Part shown: positions 17,571 through 24,373 of the stretch, piece by piece
Position numbering within the stretch: the first letter of the stretch is position 1
Layout of the letters: each line of letters starts with the position of its first letter
The notes under the pieces: generated by a model
What the model saw: the letters and a program-made list of their open reading frames with translations, nothing else
What the model was told of the DNA's origin: nothing
The model's database searches: none
NCBI GenBank assembly: GCA_034423575.1
Contig: DAOUIF010000033.1
Span: forward strand, 1-64,000
Origin: Bin87 sp034423575
GTDB lineage: Bacteria > Chloroflexota > Dehalococcoidia > Lucifugimonadales > UBA3495
Direction: 5' to 3'
DNA: 64,000 bases
Position numbers and translations under genes: made by a program

Positions 17571-17608
17571 GTCGGCGAGGTTAGAGTCCGTCGGCGAGAT
17601 TAGCGTCC
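17571..17608. repeat. Two 19-bp tandem direct repeats
   Basis: 17571-17589 and 17590-17608 are adjacent near-identical 19-mers beginning GTCGGCGAG and ending GTCC, differing at two positions. They sit between the amidohydrolase stop and the PAC2 gene. They could be a binding site for a dimeric regulator of the PAC2 gene or a slippage product. Confidence 0.6.
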
Positions 17609-17691
17609 AGGGAGGAACCTGCGGTACCGCCGACACCGGTGACCGACCGTTCCTTGACGGTGCCATACCGGACTGATACGGTGAGGAAGTT

Positions 17692-18585
17692 ATGCGTATT
17701 GGTGAATTTGATATCGCAGAGCCCGTGCCGGAGTTGCACGAGCCGCACATGCTGGCCGTGCTCCGGCCGTGGATTGACGTGGGAAACGTGGGCAGCCTGT
17801 CCCTGGGCAGAATCGAGCGGCACCTGCGCAGCCAGGAACTCGGCCGCCTCTATCGACCCGGCCGGTACTACGATTTCACCCGTTATCGCCCGCGCTCCTA
17901 TCTCGTCAACGGCCAGCGCGAAGTCACGATCCCCAATACCATCATCCGGTACTCCAACCCTGACGATGGCCCGCACCTGCTCACCGCCCATCTCCTGGAA
18001 CCTCACTTGTACGGCGAGGACTATTCCGACGCTCTTCTGGAGATCATCAACCACTTCGGCGTGAAGCAGTACGCGCTCATCGGCGGCATGTACGACATGG
18101 TCCCCCACACTCGTCCGCTGGTGGTTTCCGGTTTGGGAACCGGCGAAAATGTCGAGCGCGATTACCAGATCGCCAACGCTCGCGCCAGCAGCTACGAAGG
18201 GCCCACCACAATCACCTACACCGTGAGCCAGACTGCCGCTCAGTCCGGCGTGGAAACGCGCGCTTTCGTCGTGCACCTGCCCCAATACCTCAATCTGGAC
18301 GATGATCACCAGGGCGCGGCCCGCATGATGGACCTGCTCTGCCGCCTGTACAACCTGCCGGACTATATCGCCCAGACCGAGCGCGGCCAGAAGCAATACG
18401 ACGAGCTCAGCCCCAACGACGGGCAGATTCCCACCGGCGACACGCTCGCTCGCATCGAAGAGATGTACGACAACGAATACGGCGGTGGCGAGCAGGCCGA
18501 GCCCACTACGCCATTGCCGTCCAGCATCGAGGAATTCCTACAGGGTTTAGGCGCGGACCTCGGCGACGACGAGGAAAATCGCTAG
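17692..18585 (+). CDS. PAC2 family protein (proteasome assembly chaperone-like)
   Basis: 297 residues. It has the PAC2 layout: an N-terminal beta strand RPWIDVGNVGSLSL, YALIGGMYDMVPHTRP and a late LNLDDDHQGAARMMDLL segment. PAC2-domain proteins occur widely in actinobacteria and Chloroflexota; homologues assist proteasome assembly in archaea and eukaryotes, but no proteasome gene is in this window. The C-terminal 60 residues are acidic and probably disordered. ATG 17692 has GTGAGGAAG upstream. The next gene begins within about 30 bases. Confidence 0.8.
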   Translation: MRIGEFDIAEPVPELHEPHMLAVLRPWIDVGNVGSLSLGRIERHLRSQELGRLYRPGRYYDFTRYRPRSYLVNGQREVTIPNTIIRYSNPDDGPHLLTAHLLEPHLYGEDYSDALLEIINHFGVKQYALIGGMYDMVPHTRPLVVSGLGTGENVERDYQIANARASSYEGPTTITYTVSQTAAQSGVETRAFVVHLPQYLNLDDDHQGAARMMDLLCRLYNLPDYIAQTERGQKQYDELSPNDGQIPTGDTLARIEEMYDNEYGGGEQAEPTTPLPSSIEEFLQGLGADLGDDEENR

Positions 18586-18616
18586 GCTTTTGCTATTGGC
18601 CCGGGCTGGTTCTCCG

Positions 18617-19948
18617 ATGGTATCCCCTTCGCCGTCCACGCAGGTCCGACTACCCGTCGCCGAACTCCTCCAGAAGCTGATCCGCTTCGATACCACTAAC
18701 CCTCCCGGAAACGAGAGAGAATGCGCGGCGTACTGCCGGAACGTCCTGGCCGATGCTGGCATTGCTGCCGACCTCATCGGCGACGACCTTGAGCGCCTCA
18801 ACGTCGTCAGTCGACTGCCCGGGCGTGGCGACGCCCCACCGCTTCTTCTTTACGGCCACATCGACGTGGTTCCCACCGCCGCGCAGCCGTGGGACGTCCC
18901 GCCGATCGAAGGCCGCCTCCAGGATGACTACGTCTGGGGGCGCGGCGCGCTGGATATGAAGGGCGGGGTCGCCATGATGATGGACGCCTTCGTCCGCGCT
19001 CATCAGGACGGTGTCAGCCTCCCCGGCGACGTCATCCTGGCCCTGGTCAGCGATGAGGAGGCTGGTGGAAACACCGGCGCCGGCTGGCTGACGCGATCCC
19101 ACCCCGAACTGTTCGACGGCGTGCGCTACGCTGTCGGCGAGTTTGGCGGCTTCAGCAAAACCTACCGGGGCCGTAAGTTCTACATGGTACAGGTGGCCGA
19201 AAAGCAGGGTTGCCAAGTTCAGGCCGTGGCTCGCGGGCCCGGCGGACACGGCTCGTTGGTGCACCACGACACCGCGCCCACGCGCATGTCCCAGTTTCTC
19301 GTCAAGCTCGACCGCACCCCGTTGCCCTTCCACGTCCATCCGGTCACCCGCATGATGATCGAGGCCATGAGCGGCAGCCTGCCGATGCCGGACTGCGCCT
19401 TTCTGAAACTGCTGCTCAACCCTGCATTCACCGGGCGGATGCTGCGCCGCATGGGGGCGGCGGGCCACGAATTGGAGCCCCTGTTCCGAAACACGGCCAA
19501 CGCCACGGTCATCGCCGGAGGCGAAAAGACCAACGTCATCCCCAGCGAGGTGACGGTTGCCCTCGATTGCCGGATGCTCCCCGGCTACGACGCCGAGGAT
19601 CTGATCGCCGAACTGCAACAAATCGCCGGCCCCGACATCGAACTCCAGGCCATACGCTTCGAGCCCAAGCCCTGGGTCCTGAACATGGGCCTTTTCGATA
19701 CCCTCTCGGGCATCATCCGGGAGCAGGACCCTGAAGGCGTTTCCGTGCCTATGCTCATGCCGGCCGGAACCGACGGGCGGCATTTCGCGACCCTGGGAAT
19801 CCAGACCTACGGCTGGATGCCGATGAACTTGCCCGCCGATTTCGACTTTCTCAAGACCATCCACGCCGCCAACGAGCGCATCCCGGTCTCCGCGTTGCAC
19901 TTCGGCTCCGAAGCCCTCTTCCAATTGCTCCGGCGCTTCCACGATTGA
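18617..19948 (+). CDS. M20 family metallopeptidase (ArgE/DapE type)
   Basis: About 443 residues. LLLYGHIDVVPT with its His-x-Asp, GRGALDMKGG and SDEEAGG supply the dizinc ligands and catalytic residues of M20 deacylases and carboxypeptidases. The dimerisation-domain His is in HGSLVHHDTAP. It likely removes an N-acyl group or cleaves a C-terminal residue; ArgE, DapE and peptidase forms cannot be separated. A TTG at 18590, with GAGGAAA upstream, is an alternative start adding nine residues. It follows PAC2 closely on the same strand. Confidence 0.88.
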   Translation: MVSPSPSTQVRLPVAELLQKLIRFDTTNPPGNERECAAYCRNVLADAGIAADLIGDDLERLNVVSRLPGRGDAPPLLLYGHIDVVPTAAQPWDVPPIEGRLQDDYVWGRGALDMKGGVAMMMDAFVRAHQDGVSLPGDVILALVSDEEAGGNTGAGWLTRSHPELFDGVRYAVGEFGGFSKTYRGRKFYMVQVAEKQGCQVQAVARGPGGHGSLVHHDTAPTRMSQFLVKLDRTPLPFHVHPVTRMMIEAMSGSLPMPDCAFLKLLLNPAFTGRMLRRMGAAGHELEPLFRNTANATVIAGGEKTNVIPSEVTVALDCRMLPGYDAEDLIAELQQIAGPDIELQAIRFEPKPWVLNMGLFDTLSGIIREQDPEGVSVPMLMPAGTDGRHFATLGIQTYGWMPMNLPADFDFLKTIHAANERIPVSALHFGSEALFQLLRRFHD

Positions 19949-20742
19949 TCGTGCGTCTAACTTGGTTACTGACGACGTCGCTCGTCGTCATGGCTTGGTC
20001 GATCATCGCCTGCGCCGCCGATCCGCCTGCTTTCGCAACTGCGGAACCGGCTTCTGCGACAATAGCCATCTCCACGGCTTCGCCCGGCCCTCCGCCGGCC
20101 GTCACTGTGGAACCCACCTCCACATTAGCTGCCCAGCCCGTTGTGGCCCTTACTGCTACTCTCGCCAAGCCACGCCCGCCCTCGACGGGCGTGCCGACCA
20201 CGCTCGCCCCTACACCGACCTCCGGATCACAACCAGAGTCGGTCGTCACGGCGTCGGACACTCCGTCACCTTTTCTGATCCGTTTGCGAGACGACCTCGA
20301 CGACCCGCTCGGCTATTGCATTGATGTCCGCGGGTTCGGCGCCGGCATCCGACTTGACGCCGACTTGCAGGCTCATAGCTGCAAGCCCAACTCCCCAGAC
20401 GACCAGACTTTCGCCGTGTTGGACGACCTGCCCGGCGGCAGGATTGTGCTGGTCGATCATGGCGTTTGCTTGGCGGCAGGTGGACCGGAACCCGGCGCGT
20501 CCATTCTGCTGGGTCAGTGCGGCGACGCTGCTGCGTTACAGCAATTCGAATGGCTGATTGACGGACGTCTGCAACTGCTCGTAGAGCAAGACACTGCGCA
20601 ACCGAATTTGTGCATCGGTGTTGCGGACAGCGTCGGCGAACCTGCCGGAGGCCGCAACCACCTACGTCGGGAACTGCTCCTGACCGATTGCTCCGATGGC
20701 GACCCCGTGCTGATCACGTGGCGGGCGGACTCAAATCAATAG
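19945..20742 (+). CDS. Predicted lipoprotein with ricin-type beta-trefoil domain
   Basis: 265 residues. A hydrophobic N-terminus ends in SIIAC, a usable lipobox, so the mature protein would be lipid-anchored outside the cell. Next comes a linker of about 80 residues rich in Pro, Thr and Ala. The C-terminal 150 residues look like a ricin-B lectin fold: repeated CIDV, C-x-G and LxLxxC units and a QQFEW motif close to the QxW signature. It may bind a sugar or another ligand. The TTG start overlaps the TGA of the M20 gene; GTG 19951 is an alternative. Confidence 0.65.
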   Translation: MIVRLTWLLTTSLVVMAWSIIACAADPPAFATAEPASATIAISTASPGPPPAVTVEPTSTLAAQPVVALTATLAKPRPPSTGVPTTLAPTPTSGSQPESVVTASDTPSPFLIRLRDDLDDPLGYCIDVRGFGAGIRLDADLQAHSCKPNSPDDQTFAVLDDLPGGRIVLVDHGVCLAAGGPEPGASILLGQCGDAAALQQFEWLIDGRLQLLVEQDTAQPNLCIGVADSVGEPAGGRNHLRRELLLTDCSDGDPVLITWRADSNQ

Positions 20743-20743
20743 A

Positions 20744-20761
20744 GGCGAATATCCATTCGCC
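20744..20761. terminator. Bidirectional hairpin between convergent genes
   Basis: GGCGAAT (20744-20750), a 4-base loop and ATTCGCC (20755-20761) form a perfect 7-bp stem between the ends of the lipoprotein gene and rplT. It probably ends transcription from one or both sides. Confidence 0.55.
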
Positions 20762-20794
20762 CCTGTTGCGCTTGCGTGTCGTGGTGAGATCAGG

Positions 20795-21160
20795 CTATGT
20801 GGTTGCGGCGGTTGCTCCCTTGGCAACCTCAACCAGACGCTCGAAGGCGTCTGGATCCCGAACCGCCATGTCCGCCAGCATTTTCCGGTCGATCTCGATG
20901 CCAGCCACGTTCAGCCCGTGCATGAACTGGCTGTAAGTCATCCCGTGCTGACGGGTGGCTGCGCCGATCCGAATGATCCACAGTCGCCGGAAATCGCCCT
21001 TGCGCTGCCGTCGGTGGCGATACGCGTGGCTCCACGCGTGCATTACCGCCTCTTTGGCCCATTTGTAGTTGCGTCCTGAGGACGCCTGATAGCCCTTGGC
21101 GGCTTTGATGATCTTCTTGTGACGGGCGCGCTTGGTCACGCCCCTTTTGACTCTTGGCAC
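20795..21160 (-). CDS. rplT: 50S ribosomal protein L20
   Basis: 121 residues, standard length. MPRVKRGVTKRARHKKIIK at the start and RKGDFRRLWIIRI further on are diagnostic. It binds 23S rRNA early in 50S assembly and in many bacteria represses its own operon. It follows rpmI by 18 bases in the conserved infC-rpmI-rplT order. Confidence 0.98.
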   Translation of the reverse strand: MPRVKRGVTKRARHKKIIKAAKGYQASSGRNYKWAKEAVMHAWSHAYRHRRQRKGDFRRLWIIRIGAATRQHGMTYSQFMHGLNVAGIEIDRKMLADMAVRDPDAFERLVEVAKGATAATT

Positions 21161-21178
21161 AGTTGCGGGTTCTCCAGT

Positions 21179-21379
21179 TTAGACGTCGTAGGGTACCAGC
21201 CGGCTCAGTCGCTTCACGTCTGCGTCGGCGAAGCCGATCTTCTGGGCGAACTTCCGTGTCACCTTCTTTGGCTTCTTCCGCCGGAGGTGGCTGCTCATCC
21301 GCTTGCGGCGGAGCAACTTGCCGGAGCCCGTCACGTGTATGCGGGCCTTGGCCCCTTTGTGGGTTTTCAGTTTGGGCAT
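21179..21379 (-). CDS. rpmI: 50S ribosomal protein L35
   Basis: 66 residues, basic: MPKLKTHKGAKARIHVTGSGK opens the protein, followed by LLRRKRMSSHLRRKKPKKVTR. Size and sequence are typical of L35. It lies 6 bases downstream of infC and 18 bases upstream of rplT in the classic operon order. Confidence 0.97.
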   Translation of the reverse strand: MPKLKTHKGAKARIHVTGSGKLLRRKRMSSHLRRKKPKKVTRKFAQKIGFADADVKRLSRLVPYDV

Positions 21380-21385
21380 GGGCGA

Positions 21386-21940
21386 TTATTCCGTAGCTAC
21401 TGCTTCCTTGCGTTCGTTCCGAGCAGCGACGGTCGGGTTGGGAATCAGGACCATCGACATGGCCCGGCCTTCCATCGAAGGCTGCTGTTCCAGCCGAATG
21501 TCGTCTTTCAGCTCTTCCGCCACCCGCTTCAACAGCGATAGCCCGTTCTGCTGGTGCACTGCTTCGCGTCCGCGGAACCTTACCGTCAGCTTGACCTTGT
21601 CGCCGTTGCCGATGAACTGGCGTACCTTCCTCAGCTTGGCGTCGAAGTCGTGCGTGCCAATGTTCGGGCGGAACCGAACTTCCTTCAGCTCGTTGCTCTT
21701 CTGGGATTTGCGGGTCTCGCGCTCCTTCTTGGACGAGAGATACCGGAGTTTGCCGTAGTCAAGCAGCCGGGCGACTGGTGGATCGGCGTTGGGCGCCACT
21801 TCCACAAGGTCAAGATCGTTCATCCGCGCCCTGGAGAGAGCGTCGGACACCGTCATCACGCCAAGCTGCTCGCCATCTTCTCCAATTACTCGTACCCTGG
21901 GGACGCGTATCTGTTCGTTGACCCTGTACTGCCTGGCTAT
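21386..21940 (-). CDS. infC: Translation initiation factor IF-3, apparent ATA start
   Basis: 184 residues when begun at ATA 21940 (reading ARQYRVNEQIRVPRVRV after the initiator). A perfect AAGGAGGTGA (21954-21945 on the minus strand) sits 4 bases before that ATA, while the upstream ATG at 21997 adds 19 residues unlike IF-3 and has no ribosome site. In many bacteria infC uses a rare AUU-class start so that IF-3 can repress its own synthesis; ATA would serve the same end. Both IF-3 domains are complete (LDLVEVAPNADPPVARLLDYGK; RPNIGTHDFDAKLRKV). rpmI follows after 6 bases. Confidence 0.95.
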   Translation of the reverse strand: MARQYRVNEQIRVPRVRVIGEDGEQLGVMTVSDALSRARMNDLDLVEVAPNADPPVARLLDYGKLRYLSSKKERETRKSQKSNELKEVRFRPNIGTHDFDAKLRKVRQFIGNGDKVKLTVRFRGREAVHQQNGLSLLKRVAEELKDDIRLEQQPSMEGRAMSMVLIPNPTVAARNERKEAVATE

Positions 21941-21944
21941 GGCG

Positions 21945-21954
21945 TCACCTCCTT
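21945..21954 (-). promoter_or_regulatory. Perfect Shine-Dalgarno that fixes the infC start
   Basis: AAGGAGGTGA on the minus strand, complementary to the 16S 3' end, followed by CGCC and then ATA. It supports initiation at a non-AUG codon rather than at the ATG 57 bases further upstream. Confidence 0.85.
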
Positions 21955-22080
21955 GATGGTGCGTAACGTAGAAGGCTGGGACCGATTTCGATCCCAACCG
22001 CTCATCATTGCATTATTCTAGCGGCGGCCTATCGGGCAGTCAACGACTCGCGACACGGTTTGCGTGGTTACCGGTTTCAC

Positions 22081-22096
22081 CCCGCCTGCCGGCGGG
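22081..22096. other. GC-rich hairpin in infC leader
   Basis: CCCGCC, loop TGCC, GGCGGG: a perfect 6-bp stem between the winged-helix gene and infC. It has no T run, so it is more likely a leader or processing structure than an intrinsic terminator. The 196-base gap upstream of the infC start might hold an autoregulatory leader, but I see no further recognisable element. Confidence 0.4.
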
Positions 22097-22136
22097 TCGT
22101 CTCCTCGCGCCGGTCGTCCCATTGGCATCCGCCGGT

Positions 22137-22754
22137 TCAGTCCGGATCGTCGTCCTCGTCTTCGTACAGGTCTTCGTCGTCATCGTCGAGGTCGTCTTCG
22201 CCGAACAGGTCCTCGTCCTCGTCATCATCGTCGCTCGCCAGCGCCTGGATGATGCGGCTCAACTGCTCTTCCTCTTCGGATCCGGGAGCCGGCAGCATGC
22301 GAACGGTGTCCGGTACCTCCTCCGGTTCCGGCTCGTCCACGGGGATCGCCGCAAACCCGTAGAACACGTCGTTGTCCAGGACCCGAGCCAGACCGCTCAC
22401 CGTGAGCGAGATTGGGCGGATGGGCGTCGCCCATTTTTCCGTCAGTTCGGCGTGCAACTCCGACAACGGTACCGGCTCGCCTCCTCGCAGCAGCAGCATG
22501 CGGAACACGATCTCCTGCAGCGGCATCGGAGACTGGATGAACTCAGAGTCCCCGGCGCAATGCGTCCTGATCTCTCTCACCAAGTCGGAGGGATCCGCGA
22601 TTTCGGCCGGAGTCTTGCCGAACGATGGGCACGTCGTGGTGAGCCGGGCCAGGAGCAGCGGGATTGGCGACCGATTCAGTCCCTCCAGCCGCTCCAAGCT
22701 GAATTGGTATTCACGCCCTGCCGATTTGCTATTTCCCGTGACGGTGGTCGTCAT
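22137..22754 (-). CDS. Winged-helix-like protein with extreme acidic tail
   Basis: 205 residues. Residues about 75-145 (PLQEIVFRMLLLRGGEPVPLSEL...) look like a small winged-helix/HARE-HTH unit. The last 35 residues are almost only Asp and Glu. This recalls the delta subunit of Firmicutes RNA polymerase (HARE-HTH plus acidic tail), but I cannot show homology by eye. The start ATG overlaps the moeA TGA (ATGA), so translation is coupled. infC follows after 196 bases. A nucleic-acid mimic or RNA-polymerase-associated role is inference. Confidence 0.7.
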   Translation of the reverse strand: MTTTVTGNSKSAGREYQFSLERLEGLNRSPIPLLLARLTTTCPSFGKTPAEIADPSDLVREIRTHCAGDSEFIQSPMPLQEIVFRMLLLRGGEPVPLSELHAELTEKWATPIRPISLTVSGLARVLDNDVFYGFAAIPVDEPEPEEVPDTVRMLPAPGSEEEEQLSRIIQALASDDDDEDEDLFGEDDLDDDDEDLYEDEDDDPD

Positions 22755-24181
22755 GCGTTAACCTCTTCATTCCAATCCAGCATTATGATCTTTACGGCTT
22801 GGCCGGCGTCCTTGCGCCGCAGGTCAGCCGGACAGATGGCTAGTCCATTGGCTTTGGACAACGATGTCAGGATGTTCGATCCCTGTGGACCCGTTGGTGT
22901 GGCGTACCAGGTGCCGTCTCGCCGCTCGACCTCAACCCGGGCGTATACCCGCCGGCCGTCGCTGTTGAAAATGGGCCCGGTCAGCACCCCTTCTACCGAA
23001 GGGCGCGCCAGCAGATCCCGTCCCAGCATGCGACGCACCGCCGCGCGCCCGAACATTTCGAACGCCAGCAGCGCGCTCACCGGATTACCGGGCAGGCCCA
23101 GCAAAGGCAGGGGGTCGCGCCCATCGCGGTGGATCAACCCGAACGCCAGCGGTTTGGCCGGCCGCATCCGCACCGACCAGAAGTTCATGTCTCCCCTCTG
23201 TTCCAGGACGTCCTTCACCATGTCGTAGTCGCCCTTGGAAACGCCGGCCGACGTGACCAGCAGGTCCGCATCGGACGCCTCATCGATGCAACGGTGCAGG
23301 TCGTCCAGGTTGTCCCGGGCGATGCCGATCATCTTCGCCTTGCCGCCGGCCGCGCGCACGGCGGCGGCCACGCTGCTGCTGTTGCTGTCGTAGATGTGGC
23401 CCGGCGCCAACTCGTCGCCCACCGTGGTCAACTCGTCGCCCGTCGATAGCACCGCGACCACCGGGCGGCGTACAACCTTCGCCGTGGCCAAACCCAGCGA
23501 GGCGAGGACTCCGGCCTCTGCAGGCCGAATCACCGTGCCCGCGGGCAGCACCAACTCGCCGGCCCGCACATCCTCTCCTGCTGGGCGCACGTTGCTGCCC
23601 AACGGCAAAGCTTTGCGGATCTCGATCTCGTCCAGTGGCGTGCCGGACCGCCGTCGGTCGAGTTCGTCCGTTTCCTCGAAGGGAACCACGGTGTCAGCCC
23701 CGCTCGGCACGGGGGCGCCGGTCATGATCCGGATCGCAGTGCCCTTGACGACGGTCTGGTCCGAGACCTGCCCGGCGGCAACCGCGGAGATTACCGACAG
23801 TTTCGGCGCTTGATCCACTGCTCCGACGATATCGTCGTGCTGCACGGCGTAGCCGTCCATGGCCGAGTTGGCCAGCGGCGGCAGGTTCAGCGGCGAGGTG
23901 ACGTCTTCCGCCAACGCCAGACCCAGGCATTCCAGTACGGGCAATTCCACCGCATCCAGCGGACTGAAGTGGGCGATGATACGTTCGAAAGCCTGCTCCA
24001 CTTCCAGCATGTCTTCATGCCCATGCCCGTCATGACGGCCCCCATGGTGTCCGCCGTGGCCGTGCTCTCCGTGGGCACGGTGCCCATGGTCGGCTCGCCC
24101 ATGATCATGGATGCTTTCGTGGTCGCCATCACCGTGGGCGTCGTGGGCGTGCAATTCTCGGAAGTGGGCGTGTGTAGTCAT
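22751..24181 (-). CDS. moeA: Molybdopterin molybdenumtransferase with His-rich N-terminal extension
   Basis: 476 residues. The MoeA body starts at about residue 58 (MLEVEQAFERI) and shows PPLANSAMDGYAV, RIMTGAPVPSGADTVV, STGDEL and LLGLPGNPVSALLAFE. The enzyme inserts molybdate into adenylylated molybdopterin. Residues 1-57 are unusual, with about 18 histidines among Gly, Asp and Ala, a likely metal-binding tail like those of nickel or zinc chaperones. ATG 24181 includes the tail; a start at 24010 would omit it, and neither has a good ribosome site. The stop overlaps the next gene by 4 bases. Confidence 0.92.
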   Translation of the reverse strand: MTTHAHFRELHAHDAHGDGDHESIHDHGRADHGHRAHGEHGHGGHHGGRHDGHGHEDMLEVEQAFERIIAHFSPLDAVELPVLECLGLALAEDVTSPLNLPPLANSAMDGYAVQHDDIVGAVDQAPKLSVISAVAAGQVSDQTVVKGTAIRIMTGAPVPSGADTVVPFEETDELDRRRSGTPLDEIEIRKALPLGSNVRPAGEDVRAGELVLPAGTVIRPAEAGVLASLGLATAKVVRRPVVAVLSTGDELTTVGDELAPGHIYDSNSSSVAAAVRAAGGKAKMIGIARDNLDDLHRCIDEASDADLLVTSAGVSKGDYDMVKDVLEQRGDMNFWSVRMRPAKPLAFGLIHRDGRDPLPLLGLPGNPVSALLAFEMFGRAAVRRMLGRDLLARPSVEGVLTGPIFNSDGRRVYARVEVERRDGTWYATPTGPQGSNILTSLSKANGLAICPADLRRKDAGQAVKIIMLDWNEEVNA

Positions 24182-24312
24182 GGCAATCGCGTCCGTGGTG
24201 GTGTGAAGGACGGCAAGCAACAAGCAATCGTACCACACTCGCCCGCCCGTTCAGACAACACCCGTGTGCATAACCGGCCAATGGAATTCGGACATCGGCA
24301 CCTGAATACGTC

Positions 24313-24332
24313 ATTCCTGCGAAAGCAGGAAT
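24313..24332. repeat. Palindromic hairpin element with GAAA tetraloop
   Basis: ATTCCTGC, GAAA, GCAGGAAT: a perfect 8-bp inverted repeat closed by a GNRA tetraloop, 41 bases past the pheT stop. Hairpins of this sequence type occur as dispersed REP-like elements in many bacterial genomes. Here it could end or protect the pheST transcript. Confidence 0.6.
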
Positions 24333-24373
24333 CCAGCGCTGGGGCAGATCGGTTTCGCCCGAGTTACCGTGCC

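Noticed and set aside
22008..23228. 406-residue plus-strand open frame over moeA and the acidic-tail gene
   Set aside because: Repetitive Val/Ser/Arg-rich translation with no motif; moeA is unmistakable on the minus strand.
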